A DNA stretch of 64,000 nucleotides from Streptomyces sp. CB02414 (GCF_001905385.1 NZ_LIPF01000002.1:310001-374000); one strand, 5' to 3'; shown: positions 28,299 through 37,350, counted from the stretch's first letter. Program-made: numbers and translations. The notes: a model not told the origin generated them from the sequence alone.

Positions 28299-29507
28299 AT
28301 GGCTGTTAACTCGACTCCCGAAAGCCCACTGCCCGTGGGTGAGGTGTCACGGCTGATCGGGGGCTGGATCGACCGGCTCGGCGCGGTGTGGGTCGAGGGG
28401 CAGATCACCCAGTTGTCGCGGCGGCCGGGCGCGGGGGTCGTGTTCCTGACGCTGCGCGACCCGTCGTACGACATCTCCGTGAGCGTGACCTGCTACCGGC
28501 AGGTGTTCGACGCGGTGGCGGACGTGGTCGGCGAGGGTGCGCGGGTCGTCGTGCACGCCAAGCCGGAGTGGTACGCCCCGCGCGGGCAGCTGTCGCTGCG
28601 GGCGGCCGCGATCAAGCCGGTAGGCGTCGGGGAGCTGCTGGCGCGGCTGGAGCAGCTGAAGAAGTCGCTCGCGCGGGAGGGGCTGTTCGCGGCGGAGCGG
28701 AAGAAGCCGCTGCCGTTCCTGCCGCAGCTGATCGGTCTGGTGTGCGGGCGGGCCTCGGCGGCCGAGCGGGACGTCCTGGAGAACGCCCGGCACCGCTGGC
28801 CCGCCGTCCGCTTCGAGGTGCGCAACGTCCCCGTGCAGGGCGTGCACGCGGTGCCGCAGGTGGTGCAGGCGGTGAAGGAGCTGGACGCGATCGACGACGT
28901 CGACGTGATCGTCGTCGCCCGCGGTGGCGGCAGCGTGGAGGATCTGCTGCCGTTCTCCGACGAGCAGCTGGTGCGGGCGGTCGCCGCCTGCCGTACGCCG
29001 GTCGTCTCGGCGATCGGGCACGAGCCGGACAGCCCCCTGCTGGATCTGGTCGCCGATCTGCGCGCGTCCACCCCGACCGACGCCGCGAAGAAGGTCGTAC
29101 CGGACGTCGGCGAGGAGTACGAGCGGGTCCGGCAGCTGCGGGACCGGGCGCGGCGGTGCGTGGCCGCGTTCGTCGACCGGGAGGAGCGGGGCCTGGCCCA
29201 CGCGCTCGCCCGGCCGTCGATACAGGACCCGCACCGGATGATCGACGAGCGGGCCGAGCAGGTGACGGCCCTGCTGGAGCGGGGCCGCCGCACACTGCGG
29301 CACCACCTCGACCGGGCCGACTCCGAGCTGACGCACACGCACGCGCGCGTGGTGGCCCTCTCCCCCGCCGCGACCCTGAAGCGCGGGTACGCCGTGCTGC
29401 AGCGGGCCGACGGGCACGCCGTCCGTGACCCCGGCGAGGTGGAGCCGGGCGAGGCCCTGCGCGCCCGCGTGTCCGAGGGCGATTTCTCCGTACGAGTCGA
29501 TACGTAA
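28299..29507 (+). CDS. xseA: Exodeoxyribonuclease VII large subunit
   Basis: The large subunit of ExoVII, degrading single-stranded DNA from both ends into oligonucleotides. 402 residues: N-terminal OB fold (about 10-110), the catalytic domain with [13 protein letters not shown] and [13 protein letters not shown] (about 215-260), and a helical region ending in [13 protein letters not shown] 28299. The small subunit xseB starts 9 bases after the stop, so both form one operon. It is somewhat shorter than the E. coli protein (about 456 residues), as in other actinobacteria. Confidence 0.95.
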   Translation: MAVNSTPESPLPVGEVSRLIGGWIDRLGAVWVEGQITQLSRRPGAGVVFLTLRDPSYDISVSVTCYRQVFDAVADVVGEGARVVVHAKPEWYAPRGQLSLRAAAIKPVGVGELLARLEQLKKSLAREGLFAAERKKPLPFLPQLIGLVCGRASAAERDVLENARHRWPAVRFEVRNVPVQGVHAVPQVVQAVKELDAIDDVDVIVVARGGGSVEDLLPFSDEQLVRAVAACRTPVVSAIGHEPDSPLLDLVADLRASTPTDAAKKVVPDVGEEYERVRQLRDRARRCVAAFVDREERGLAHALARPSIQDPHRMIDERAEQVTALLERGRRTLRHHLDRADSELTHTHARVVALSPAATLKRGYAVLQRADGHAVRDPGEVEPGEALRARVSEGDFSVRVDT

Positions 29508-29516
29508 GGTGAGTGG

Positions 29517-29768
29517 ATGACCAGCGAGGTGGAGCAGCCGACGGCCGTGTCCGAGGCGCTCGGGTACGAGCAGGCGCGGGACGAGCTGATCGAGGTCGTA
29601 CGGCGGCTGGAAGCCGGCGGTACGACGCTGGAGGAGTCCCTCGCCCTGTGGGAGCGGGGCGAGGAACTGGCGAAGGTCTGCCGCCGCTGGCTGGACGGCG
29701 CCCGCGCGCGCCTGGACGCGGCGCTGGCCGAGGAGGCGGAGGCAGAGGCGGACGAGGAGACCCCCTAG
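29517..29768 (+). CDS. xseB: Exodeoxyribonuclease VII small subunit
   Basis: An 83-residue helical hairpin protein with the XseB signature [20 protein letters not shown] and [20 protein letters not shown]; several copies wrap the XseA coiled coil. The C-terminus is Ala/Glu-rich. ATG 29517 lies 9 bases after the xseA stop. Confidence 0.95.
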   Translation: MTSEVEQPTAVSEALGYEQARDELIEVVRRLEAGGTTLEESLALWERGEELAKVCRRWLDGARARLDAALAEEAEAEADEETP

Positions 29769-29784
29769 CCGCGCGGGGCGCGGC

Positions 29785-30003
29785 TCACTTCGCGCTGTCC
29801 TCGGCGAGCGTGTGCGCGACCAGTGCGCCCGCGTGTCCGTGGCCCAGGCCGTGCTCGGTCTTGAGCCAGGAGACGAGCTCCATGTGCTTGGTGAGCGGCG
29901 AGGAGCGGATCAGCTCCTTCCACTCCGCGATCGGGCGGCCGTACTTCTTCTCGATCGACGGGAAGTAGGAGGCGGGGCCCTTGGCGGCGGCGCTGCTGGT
30001 CAT
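29785..30003 (-). CDS. DUF4287 small protein
   Basis: A 72-residue protein almost entirely made of the DUF4287 domain: SYFPSIEKKYGRPIAEWKEL, then HMELVSWLKTEHGLGHGHAG and ALVAHTLA. The family is widespread and of unknown function. ATG 30003 with GGGAG about 10 bases upstream. It lies downstream of the exopolysaccharide operon on the same strand (about 90 bases from the deacetylase stop) and convergent with xseB. Confidence 0.88.
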   Translation of the reverse strand: MTSSAAAKGPASYFPSIEKKYGRPIAEWKELIRSSPLTKHMELVSWLKTEHGLGHGHAGALVAHTLAEDSAK

Positions 30004-30095
30004 GGCGGGTGCTCCCTCGGTGCGGGTGGTGGGCGCTTCACCCTGTACGACCGGCGCCCGGACGGGGAGTGATCGCCGGGCGCCTGTGATATGCG

Positions 30096-31619
30096 TCACT
30101 CGACCTTCAGGGCGGTGAAGCGGGGCCACCGCCCGTCGGGCCCGTCGGTGCGCACGCTGAGGGAGAAGCCCCCCGCGCCCTCCGCCTCGGGCCATCCGCC
30201 CGCGCGCGCCGTCGCGCAGTGCCGCCCGTCCACCTCGACCCGTACCCGCTCGGGTGTCACCGAGACGTCGACGTCGTGTCCGGCGGCGGGGTCGAGCCCG
30301 CACGACGACCGGTCGTCCGTGCCGGCCCTCCCCCTCGCGGTGAGGCTCGCCGTGTTGCGGCCGACCGAGAGCGTCACCGGGTGTCCGCTGCCGGACCGTA
30401 CGGTGATGCCGACGCTGTTGGTGGTGCCGCGCAGCCCGTCGGCGGTCGCCCGCAGGCGGTAGTCGGTCCAGTCCGCGGTGGCGATCGGGCGGTGGGCGGC
30501 CGAGACGTAGTCGGTGTCGCCCGGCCGGCGTCCCTCGCCGGTGAGCGCCCCCAGTCCGACCGGCTCGGCGCCACCGGTCACCCGCCACTGCTCCGCGCGG
30601 GACAGCGGCCGGCCGACGCCGGACGGCGCCACCGGTGTCCAGCGGGCGAGGTCCCGCAGCAGGGCCTCGGGGGTCGTCTCCCGGGTGACTTCCAGGCGCT
30701 GCACCTTCCCGGCGGCCGCTGCCCGCGGGCCCGCGGGCAGCGGCCGGTCGGCACTGTTGGTGAGGGTGGCGGTGAAGCGGGCCCGCAGCAGTGACCGCAG
30801 GGCGTCGGCGCCGCGCGGACCGAGGTTGGACTCCTCCAGCCGTTCCGAGAAGGGGTAGGCGAACAGCCGTGGTGCGGGCAGGCCGCGTGCGGTGAGGTCG
30901 CGCACCGACCGGTCGAGGTCGGCGGCGATGCGGCGGCGGTACTCGTCCCGGGTCTCGACGCGCTCCTCGTCCGGCAGCCAGAGGCGGTTGGTGAACGCCG
31001 AGCGCTGGTGCCCGGCCGCGTCCACCGCGGCGCGGTGGTGGCTGAGATGGGTGTGGGCCTGGAAGTCCCAGCGGCCGGAGTCCGCCATCCGCTCGATCTC
31101 CGGCCAGGAGAGGTAGTACGGCCGGTGGGTGCCCACCTGGCCGGTGATCAGGTAGGCCGCCGCCTTCATCCGGTACCTGGCCAGGATCGGGTCGGCGTGC
31201 ACCCACAGCCCGTGCGTGCCGTCGTCGAAGGTGAGGTAGACGCTGCGGCTCGCGGGCGCGCGGCCGGTGCGCAGGAACTCGGTGAACTCCCGGGTGGACA
31301 GGGTGCGGTACTCGGCCGCGTCCAGGGCGCGCAGCTGCGCGTCGAACCGCTCCGGGGTGACGGTGTAGCGGCTGCGGGCGTCCGGGCCGACGTCGTGGTA
31401 CGCGAGGACGACCGGCGCGCGGCCGGCGGGGGGCACCTTCGCCTCGGCGCCCGCGGCCCCGGTTGCCGGCACCGCAGGGGGCGCGGCCTGGTGCGACACC
31501 GCCCGCCGGAACGCGTCGTACTGCCAGGCGACGGTGAAGGGCAGCGCGAGCACGCCCAGGGTGAGCAGCGCGAGGACGGCGCGCAGCGGCCGGCGGCCGC
31601 CGGTGACCGCGCGCCTCAC
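30096..31619 (-). CDS. Polysaccharide deacetylase (NodB/CE4) with C-terminal beta-sandwich domain
   Basis: A 507-residue exported or membrane-anchored enzyme. An N-terminal hydrophobic helix (about 11-32) precedes the NodB homology domain: VLAYHDVG, TFDDGT (D132, D133), the His cluster AHTHLSHH (189-195) and FAYPFSER. These are the metal-binding and catalytic motifs of CE4 de-N-acetylases such as IcaB and PgaB. Residues about 360-507 look like a carbohydrate-binding beta-sandwich (ADWTDYRLRAT, GFSLSVRTDG). GTG 31619 overlaps the preceding 38-codon gene by GTGA, so it is translationally coupled. Last gene of the polysaccharide operon; it presumably deacetylates the nascent polymer outside the membrane. 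Confidence 0.88.
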   Translation of the reverse strand: MRRAVTGGRRPLRAVLALLTLGVLALPFTVAWQYDAFRRAVSHQAAPPAVPATGAAGAEAKVPPAGRAPVVLAYHDVGPDARSRYTVTPERFDAQLRALDAAEYRTLSTREFTEFLRTGRAPASRSVYLTFDDGTHGLWVHADPILARYRMKAAAYLITGQVGTHRPYYLSWPEIERMADSGRWDFQAHTHLSHHRAAVDAAGHQRSAFTNRLWLPDEERVETRDEYRRRIAADLDRSVRDLTARGLPAPRLFAYPFSERLEESNLGPRGADALRSLLRARFTATLTNSADRPLPAGPRAAAAGKVQRLEVTRETTPEALLRDLARWTPVAPSGVGRPLSRAEQWRVTGGAEPVGLGALTGEGRRPGDTDYVSAAHRPIATADWTDYRLRATADGLRGTTNSVGITVRSGSGHPVTLSVGRNTASLTARGRAGTDDRSSCGLDPAAGHDVDVSVTPERVRVEVDGRHCATARAGGWPEAEGAGGFSLSVRTDGPDGRWPRFTALKVE

Positions 31620-31732
31620 AGGGGACGTCCCCGGGTGATGACGAACAGGTAGACCAGCGCGATCACGGCGCACGTGACGCCGACGGCGAGCGCCCGGCCC
31701 AGCCCGTGCAGCAGACTTCTCGGACTCCTCAT
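31616..31732 (-). CDS. 38-residue single-pass membrane protein in the polysaccharide operon
   Basis: A tiny gene easily missed. Its protein has a basic N-terminus (MRSPRSLLHGLGR), one hydrophobic helix (about 14-32, ALAVGVTCAVIALVYLFVI) and a short TRGRPL tail. Strong support comes from context: GAGGAG lies about 6 bases before the ATG, its ATG overlaps the synthase stop (ATGA), and its TGA overlaps the deacetylase GTG (GTGA). The position between a processive GT2 and a deacetylase matches that of IcaD in the staphylococcal ica locus, but I see no sequence relation to IcaD or PgaD, which are longer. A synthase-assembly role is inferred. Confidence 0.75.
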   Translation of the reverse strand: MRSPRSLLHGLGRALAVGVTCAVIALVYLFVITRGRPL

Positions 31733-33183
31733 GCGGCACTCCTCGACCAGACGTCGCGGCGCAGGGTGAGCAGGGCGTACGGCAGCAGCCAGGCCAGTAC
31801 GCAGCAGGACAGCAGGCTCATCAGGGGCCGGCAGCGCCAGGACCGGTCCCCGGGGTGGTCGAGCCGGTAGGCGATGCCCCAGACGCAGCCCTTGAGGACC
31901 ACCCCGGACAGGTACAGCAGGGTCAGCAGCCCGGCCAGGTGCAGCGGTGCCCACACCAGGTGCCGTACGACCAGGACCGGGGCCGCGATCACCCACAGGG
32001 CGTGCCCGTAGTACAGCGCGGCGGCGGCCGGGCCCCGGCGCCACATGAAGCGGCCGGTGAAGAAGAGGTTCCTGACGAAGCTCTTCTTCCAGCGGATCTG
32101 CTGGCGCAGGAAGGAGGCCGGCCGGGAGGGCACCCGGGTCCACACACGGGCGGCGCGGGTGTAGCCGACCTCCCAGCGCAGCTCGGGGTGGTCGTGGTCG
32201 CGGACGAACGGGGAGTCGGCGTGCCGCTCCTTGAGCGCGCGGCCGTGCCAGGCCTGGCCGAGGACGTAGCCGGTGAGCTGACGGTCGGTGGCGAAGCGGA
32301 ACGGGGCGCCGAGGAAACGGTCCTCGGCCCACGCCGGCAGGTAGTTCCAGATGGCCTCGCGGCGGAACGCGGCGAGCGGGCCGGAGACGCAGCACACCGA
32401 GCCGAAGGCGGCCTCGGCGGCCTTGGTGATCCGGAACTGGCCCTCGTACCAGACGTCCTGGACACGGGCCAGCAGACCGGCGTCGGCGTTGAGCGCCCGG
32501 CAGTGGCCGCTGACCGCGCCCAGCTCCGGGTGGCGGACCAGGGCGGTGACGCAGTGCCGCACGGCGTCCGGTGCGACGACGCAGTCGGAGTCGGTGAACA
32601 GCAGGACGTCCCCGTCGGCGACGGCGCAGGCGCGGACCAGCGCGCCCTTCTTGCCGAGGTTCTCGTCCAGCCGGAGGAGGGTGAGCGGCAGCTCGGCGGC
32701 GAGGCGTTCCAGTACGTCCGCCGTGCCGTCGTCGGAGGCGTCGTCGACCACGACGAGCTGGAGGTCGGGGTAGTCGACGGCGGCCATGGAGCGCACGCAC
32801 GCCTCGATGTGCTCCCGTTCGTTGCGCACGGCCAGCAGGAAGCTCACCCGTGGCCGCGCGGGCAGGGCCGGGAACGCCTCGGCGTGGCGGGGGCGCCGGC
32901 GCAGGGGGCGTACGGCCGGGTCGTCGTAGCGGCTGTAGGCGAGGTGGAGGAGGCAGACGGTGCCGGCCAGGACGGTGAGGCCGTAGAGCGTGAGCAGGTC
33001 GAAGCCGTGAGGCAGGCGGACGGCGCGGCGGGCCAGGAGCAGCAGGAGCGGCAGCAGGGCCAGGAGGCTGAGCAACCGTACGACGTCACGGCGGACGCCG
33101 GGATCGAGGACGTCCAGCCGGTGGCCGAGGCCCGTGCGGGCCGGGTGGGCGGGCGGTACGCGGCCCGGGCGGAGGACGGTCAT
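31729..33183 (-). CDS. Processive family-2 glycosyltransferase (polysaccharide synthase)
   Basis: A 484-residue membrane synthase: two N-terminal helices (about 36-50 and 62-82), a cytoplasmic GT2 domain with VVVDDAS (D147, D148), TDSD (198-200), WAEDRF (Glu287-Asp288, catalytic-base region) and QQIRW (361-365), then three or four C-terminal helices. The QxxRW motif marks processive enzymes such as hyaluronan, chitin-oligosaccharide and PNAG synthases. ATG 33183 overlaps the dehydrogenase stop by ATGA; the long upstream open frame is an artefact of GC bias. It presumably polymerises and extrudes a polymer built from sugars supplied by the dehydrogenase. Confidence 0.9.
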   Translation of the reverse strand: MTVLRPGRVPPAHPARTGLGHRLDVLDPGVRRDVVRLLSLLALLPLLLLLARRAVRLPHGFDLLTLYGLTVLAGTVCLLHLAYSRYDDPAVRPLRRRPRHAEAFPALPARPRVSFLLAVRNEREHIEACVRSMAAVDYPDLQLVVVDDASDDGTADVLERLAAELPLTLLRLDENLGKKGALVRACAVADGDVLLFTDSDCVVAPDAVRHCVTALVRHPELGAVSGHCRALNADAGLLARVQDVWYEGQFRITKAAEAAFGSVCCVSGPLAAFRREAIWNYLPAWAEDRFLGAPFRFATDRQLTGYVLGQAWHGRALKERHADSPFVRDHDHPELRWEVGYTRAARVWTRVPSRPASFLRQQIRWKKSFVRNLFFTGRFMWRRGPAAAALYYGHALWVIAAPVLVVRHLVWAPLHLAGLLTLLYLSGVVLKGCVWGIAYRLDHPGDRSWRCRPLMSLLSCCVLAWLLPYALLTLRRDVWSRSAA

Positions 33184-34691
33184 GCCGCGGCCTCGGCCCC
33201 TGCGGCGGCGGCACTCCCGGTCCGGGATCCGGCGTCGGTGCCGCTCCCGGCCGGCGCTCCGGCAGCGGCGCTCCCGGCCCGGCCCACGGCGTCGGCGCCG
33301 GTCCCGGCCGACGGTTCGGCAGCGGCACGCCGAGCCGGGCCCCCGGCAGCCCGGCCTACGGTGCCGACACCTCCGGCCCGGGCCCCGACGATGCCGCCCC
33401 CGGCGTCCGCACCCGCACCCGCACCCGGCAGGGTTCCGCGCTGCCGGGTGTCGAGGACGGGTGGGGCGTCGGCGGTGCGCAGCCACGTCAGGTCGTGCAC
33501 GGGGTGGACGGTGTGCAGGACGACCAGGTCCCACGGGCGGGTGTGCGGGTCCGGCACGTGGTGCAGCACGCCCGTTTCCAGGGTGACCGACGGCACCATG
33601 GGGTCGCAGTAGGCGACCCGTGCGCCGGCCGCGGCCAGTCCGCCGAGGATCTCCAGCGCGGGGCTCTCCCGGACGTCCGCCACGCCCTCCTTGTAGGCGA
33701 CCCCCATCAGCAGCACCCGTGCGTCACGGGCGGGGACGGCGGACCGGGCGAGCAGGTCCAGGGCGCGTTCGGTGATTCGCGCGGGCCGGCCGCCGTTGGC
33801 CGCGAGCGCGGTCGCCACGACCGGGGCCTGCTGCCGGATCCTGCCCAACTGCCACAGCAGGTAGTGGGGGTCGCACGGGATGCAGTGACCGCCCACGCCG
33901 GGTCCCGGGTAGAACGGCATGAAGCCGTACGGCTTGGTCGCCGCCGCCTCGATGACGGGGACCGGCGCCAGGCCCAGGGCGTGGCAGGCGTCGGCCAGTT
34001 CGTTGGCGAGGGCGATGTTGACGGCGCGGTAGGTGTTCTCCCAGAGCTTCGCCATCTCGGCGGTCTCCGGGTCGGCGACGGTGCGGATGGCGGAGGCGGT
34101 CGGCGCGAGCAGTGCGGCGGCGGCGCGGGTGCTGTGCGGGCCGGCGCCGCCCACCAGGCGCGGGGTGCGTTCGGGGGTGTGGCGTTCGTTGCCGGGGTCG
34201 ATCCGCTCGGGGGCGAAGGCCACGTACACGTCCTCGTCGGCGCTCAGGCCTCGGGCCCGCAGCGGTTCGACGAGCAGGTCCCGGGTGGTCCCGACGTAGC
34301 TGGTGGAGGTCAGGACGACGAGCTGGCCGGGCACGGTGTGCTCCACCACCGAGGCGCAGGCGGCTGCCAGCGCCGTGAGGTCGGGTTCGCGCCGGGCGTC
34401 GACGGGGGTCGGGACGCAGATGATCACGGCGTCCGCGGCGCCGACCGCCGCGGCGTCCGTGGTGAGCCGGAAGCCGTCGCCGGCCGTGGCGCAGGCCAGC
34501 TGTGCGTGGTGCAGCGGGAGCAGGTCCACCTCTCCCGTGGCGATGGCGCGCAGGCGGGCGGGATCGCAGTCGATGCCGATGACCGTCGCGCCGGCGTCCG
34601 TGAGGGCGAGTGCGGTGGGCAGGCCCACGTAGCCGAGCCCCACGACCGCGACGGTGAGTCCGGTTACGTCACGCTGTGCGATGAATTTCAC
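33180..34691 (-). CDS. Nucleotide-sugar dehydrogenase (UDP-Glc/UDP-ManNAc type)
   Basis: First gene of the operon, 503 residues. It oxidises a UDP-hexose to the uronic acid with NAD+. GLGYVGLP near residues 18-25 is the NAD-binding loop; LTSTSYVGTTRDL, LWENTYRAVNIALANELADA and GGHCIPCDP (catalytic Cys) are family motifs. Spacing fits the WecC/UDP-ManNAc branch, but UDP-glucose cannot be excluded. The last 85 or so residues are Ala/Gly-rich low complexity, absent from the family. GTG 34691 is the only possible start; the GAGGAG site lies too far upstream and instead serves a three-codon ORF whose stop overlaps this GTG. Confidence 0.88.
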   Translation of the reverse strand: MKFIAQRDVTGLTVAVVGLGYVGLPTALALTDAGATVIGIDCDPARLRAIATGEVDLLPLHHAQLACATAGDGFRLTTDAAAVGAADAVIICVPTPVDARREPDLTALAAACASVVEHTVPGQLVVLTSTSYVGTTRDLLVEPLRARGLSADEDVYVAFAPERIDPGNERHTPERTPRLVGGAGPHSTRAAAALLAPTASAIRTVADPETAEMAKLWENTYRAVNIALANELADACHALGLAPVPVIEAAATKPYGFMPFYPGPGVGGHCIPCDPHYLLWQLGRIRQQAPVVATALAANGGRPARITERALDLLARSAVPARDARVLLMGVAYKEGVADVRESPALEILGGLAAAGARVAYCDPMVPSVTLETGVLHHVPDPHTRPWDLVVLHTVHPVHDLTWLRTADAPPVLDTRQRGTLPGAGAGADAGGGIVGARAGGVGTVGRAAGGPARRAAAEPSAGTGADAVGRAGSAAAGAPAGSGTDAGSRTGSAAAAGAEAAA

Positions 34692-34699
34692 ATCGTCAT
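34688..34699 (-). other. Three-codon upstream mini-ORF overlapping the dehydrogenase start
   Basis: On minus, GAGGAG is followed after about 9 bases by ATG-ACG-ATG-TGA; the TGA overlaps the GTG start of the dehydrogenase (GTGA). Initiation may thus occur by termination-reinitiation. Observed arrangement; function inferred. Confidence 0.4.
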
Positions 34700-34812
34700 A
34701 TAGGCGTACTCCTCGCGATCACCCCTCTCCCGACACGCCCACCGCTCCCCCGACTCGCGGGGCTCCGTCACGCGGGCGGCCCTGTGAAGCGGATCACCGC
34801 ACCCGGCTTTGG

Positions 34813-34841
34813 TTGAAGGTTGAACTTCTTTCGCGTAGCGT
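34813..34841 (+). promoter_or_regulatory. Housekeeping-type promoter of the nitroreductase gene
   Basis: TTGAAG (34813-34818) and TAGCGT (34836-34841) are separated by exactly 17 bases, a good match for the principal sigma factor consensus. Expected start near 34848, giving a leader of about 60 bases to the ATG at 34907. Confidence 0.6.
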
Positions 34842-34906
34842 CGTCCTCGTCAACGGCTCCCCGCCGACCCGTGCGGAGCCGACGCACCCCCCGAGGAAGA
34901 TCACGT

Positions 34907-35497
34907 ATGTCTCTCGTCCTTGACCCCGCCGCCCAGGACCTGCTGTTCCGCGAGGCCCGCACCGCGAACACCTTCACCGACGAGCCGGTGACCGACGAGC
35001 AGGTGCAGGCGATCTACGACCTGGTCAAGTACGGCCCGACCGCCTTCAACCAGTCGCCGCTGCGCATCACCCTGGTCCGCTCCCCCGAGGCCCGCGAGCG
35101 CCTGGTCCAGCACATGGCCGAGGGCAACCGCCCCAAGACGGCCACCGCCCCGCTGGTCGCCATCCTGTCGGCGGACAACGAGTTCCACGAGGAACTGCCG
35201 CAGCTCATGCCGCACGCTCCGCAGATCAAGGACGCCTTCTTCAGCGAGCGCCCGGTGCGCGAGGGGGCCGCCGGTCTGAACGCCGCCCTGCAGGCCGCGT
35301 ACTTCGTCATCGGCGTCCGCGCCGCCGGGCTGGCCGCCGGCCCGATGACGGGACTGGACTTCGAGGGCGTCCGCAAGGAGTTCCTCGACGACGACCACAC
35401 GCCGCTGATGGTCGTCAACATCGGCCGTCCCGGCCCGGACGCCTGGTTCCCGCGCTCCCCGCGGCTGGCGTACGAGCAGGTCGTCACCACGGTCTGA
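34907..35497 (+). CDS. Nitroreductase-family FMN oxidoreductase (malonic semialdehyde reductase/RutE-like)
   Basis: A 196-residue flavoprotein of the nitroreductase superfamily. LLFREARTANTFTDEPVTDE and YDLVKYGPTAFNQSPLRIT match the RutE/HadB subgroup, whose members reduce malonic semialdehyde or nitro/quinone substrates with NAD(P)H. AGLAAGPMTGLD is the conserved flavin-site segment. ATG 34907 with GAGGAAG upstream. A clear promoter precedes it and a 20-bp-stem terminator follows. Divergent from the polysaccharide operon; a functional link is not suggested. Confidence 0.88.
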   Translation: MSLVLDPAAQDLLFREARTANTFTDEPVTDEQVQAIYDLVKYGPTAFNQSPLRITLVRSPEARERLVQHMAEGNRPKTATAPLVAILSADNEFHEELPQLMPHAPQIKDAFFSERPVREGAAGLNAALQAAYFVIGVRAAGLAAGPMTGLDFEGVRKEFLDDDHTPLMVVNIGRPGPDAWFPRSPRLAYEQVVTTV

Positions 35498-35516
35498 GTC
35501 CGGCGCTCCGGCGCGG

Positions 35517-35559
35517 ACACGGCGAAGCCCCCGGTGCGTCACCGGGGGCTTCGCCGTGT
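35517..35559. terminator. Bidirectional terminator, 20-bp stem
   Basis: Perfect inverted repeat 35517-35536 / 35540-35559 with a CGT loop, between the convergent nitroreductase and DUF4245 genes. There is no U tract, as is common in Streptomyces. Confidence 0.8.
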
Positions 35560-35589
35560 GCCCGTCGTGGTGCGGAGTACGGCGCCGGC

Positions 35590-36126
35590 TCAGGCCAGCT
35601 TCAGCGCCGCCGCCATCCTGCCCAGCTGCTCGAAGGATCCCGTGCCGGCCACGACCGTCGTCGCGCCCTTCACTCCGTCGGTGTCGTGCAGCACCAGCGC
35701 CTCGTACCGGCCACCCGTGTACCGGGTCCACGTCCGGCCGCCGATCTCCTCGGTGGCCTCGGTCTTCCGCGCGCCCTGGCTGGCCTCCTCGATGAACTCG
35801 GCCGGCTTCCGCGTCGACTGCTCGACCGCCACGTACGCACCGTCGGGGGCGTGGTAGCCCAGGTGCCAGGCGTTGTCCTCGGCGCCGCGGTAGCGGACGG
35901 AGGTCGGCTTCCACTCCTGGGGCAGCCCCTTGGGAGCCGCCACCGGGTACGGTGCGGCGCGGCGTGCGGTGGTCAGCTCGACCGTGTAGTCGACCCGCCT
36001 GAGGTCGGGACCGCCGTCGTCGTCGTGCGGGATGAAGAGATACATGACCAGTCCCGCGAGAACGATGACGCCCAGGGAGAGCACCATGTCCCGGGCCGTC
36101 TTCTGCTTGCCGTTCGTACCTGCCAC
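35590..36126 (-). CDS. DUF4245 membrane protein
   Basis: A protein of 178 residues: short basic N-terminus ([12 protein letters not shown]), one membrane helix (about 15-32, [19 protein letters not shown]) and an extracellular domain with the DUF4245 motifs PHDDDGG near the membrane and [14 protein letters not shown]. Actinobacterial family of unknown function; members are single-pass. I chose GTG 36126 because family N-termini resemble it and GACGAT sits 6 bases upstream (leaderless geometry); ATG 36159 is the alternative. Divergent from glpX. Confidence 0.82.
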   Translation of the reverse strand: MAGTNGKQKTARDMVLSLGVIVLAGLVMYLFIPHDDDGGPDLRRVDYTVELTTARRAAPYPVAAPKGLPQEWKPTSVRYRGAEDNAWHLGYHAPDGAYVAVEQSTRKPAEFIEEASQGARKTEATEEIGGRTWTRYTGGRYEALVLHDTDGVKGATTVVAGTGSFEQLGRMAAALKLA

Positions 36127-36251
36127 GCCCCTATCGTCGCAGGTCCCCGATGTGCTCATACGTGGGGTCCCCTGCTCATTTTGTCGGACTGACGATAGAG
36201 TCATGGCCACACCCTCATCCGGCCGTCGTCGTATCAGAAAGGTGCGTTCCG

Positions 36252-37283
36252 ATGACCGAGCATCATCTGCCCTCCGAGCTGGACGTTCCCTCGGAGGCCC
36301 CTGACCGCAACCTCGCCATGGAACTGGTGCGGGTGACCGAAGCCGCGGCGATGGCCGCCGGCCGCTGGGTCGGGCGCGGAGACAAGAACGGCGCCGACGG
36401 TGCCGCGGTCCGCGCCATGCGGACCCTCGTCCACACCGTCTCGATGAACGGCGTCGTCGTCATCGGTGAGGGCGAGAAGGACGAGGCCCCGATGCTCTTC
36501 AACGGGGAGCGGGTCGGCGACGGCACCGGCGCCGAGGTGGACATCGCCGTGGACCCGATCGACGGGACCACGCTGACGGCCAACGGCATGACCAACGCCA
36601 TCGCGGTGCTGGCCGCGGCCGAACGGGGCTCGATGTTCGACCCGTCGGCCGTCTTCTACATGGACAAGCTGGTCACCGGCCCGGAGGCCGCCGACTTCGT
36701 CGACATCAACGCGCCCGTGTCCGTGAACATCCGCCGGATCGCCAAGGCCAAGCGGCGCACTCCCGAGGACGTCACCGTCGTCATCCTCGACCGGCCCCGC
36801 CATCAGGGTCTGATCAAGGAGGTGCGGGAGACCGGCGCGCGCATCAAGCTGATCTCCGACGGCGACGTGGCCGGCTCCATCCTGGCGCTGCGCGAGGGCA
36901 CCGGCATCGACCTGCTGCTCGGGGTCGGCGGCACGCCGGAGGGCATCATCTCGGCCTGTGCGGTGAAGTGCCTGGGCGGCACCATCCAGGGCAAGCTGTG
37001 GCCCAAGGACGACGAGGAGCGGCAGCGCGCGATCGACGCCGGGCACGATCTGGACCGGGTGCTGACCACCGACGACCTGGTCTCCGGGGACAACGTGTTC
37101 TTCGTCGCGACCGGCATCACCGACGGTGAGCTGCTGCGCGGGGTGCGGTACCGGTCCGAGACGGCGACGACCGACTCGATCGTGATGCGGTCGAAGTCGG
37201 GGACGGTGCGGCGGATCGACTCCGAGCACCGGCTGAGCAAGCTGCGGGCGTACAGCGCGATTGATTTCGACCGGGCGAAGTGA
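36252..37283 (+). CDS. glpX: Fructose-1,6-bisphosphatase class II
   Basis: A 343-residue GlpX-type gluconeogenic phosphatase; actinobacteria usually lack the class I enzyme. Metal and substrate motifs: [30 protein letters not shown], and [23 protein letters not shown] 36252 with GAAAGG upstream; the in-frame ATG at 36150 would add an unrelated leader. TAGAGT at 36196-36201 is a plausible -10, giving a leader of about 45 bases. Followed by an intergenic repeat and a strong bidirectional terminator. Confidence 0.95.
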   Translation: MTEHHLPSELDVPSEAPDRNLAMELVRVTEAAAMAAGRWVGRGDKNGADGAAVRAMRTLVHTVSMNGVVVIGEGEKDEAPMLFNGERVGDGTGAEVDIAVDPIDGTTLTANGMTNAIAVLAAAERGSMFDPSAVFYMDKLVTGPEAADFVDINAPVSVNIRRIAKAKRRTPEDVTVVILDRPRHQGLIKEVRETGARIKLISDGDVAGSILALREGTGIDLLLGVGGTPEGIISACAVKCLGGTIQGKLWPKDDEERQRAIDAGHDLDRVLTTDDLVSGDNVFFVATGITDGELLRGVRYRSETATTDSIVMRSKSGTVRRIDSEHRLSKLRAYSAIDFDRAK

Positions 37284-37350
37284 CTCCGTCGGTTGTGCGG
37301 GGCGCCCGCTGAGGCGGGGGTGACCGTTGTTCGGTGAGTGCGGGTGCGTC

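Noticed and set aside
30096..34691. Canonical ica/pga or has locus
   Set aside because: Motifs match parts of both, but there is no IcaC/PgaA/PgaD homologue and the dehydrogenase is absent from ica. I therefore treat it as a separate type.
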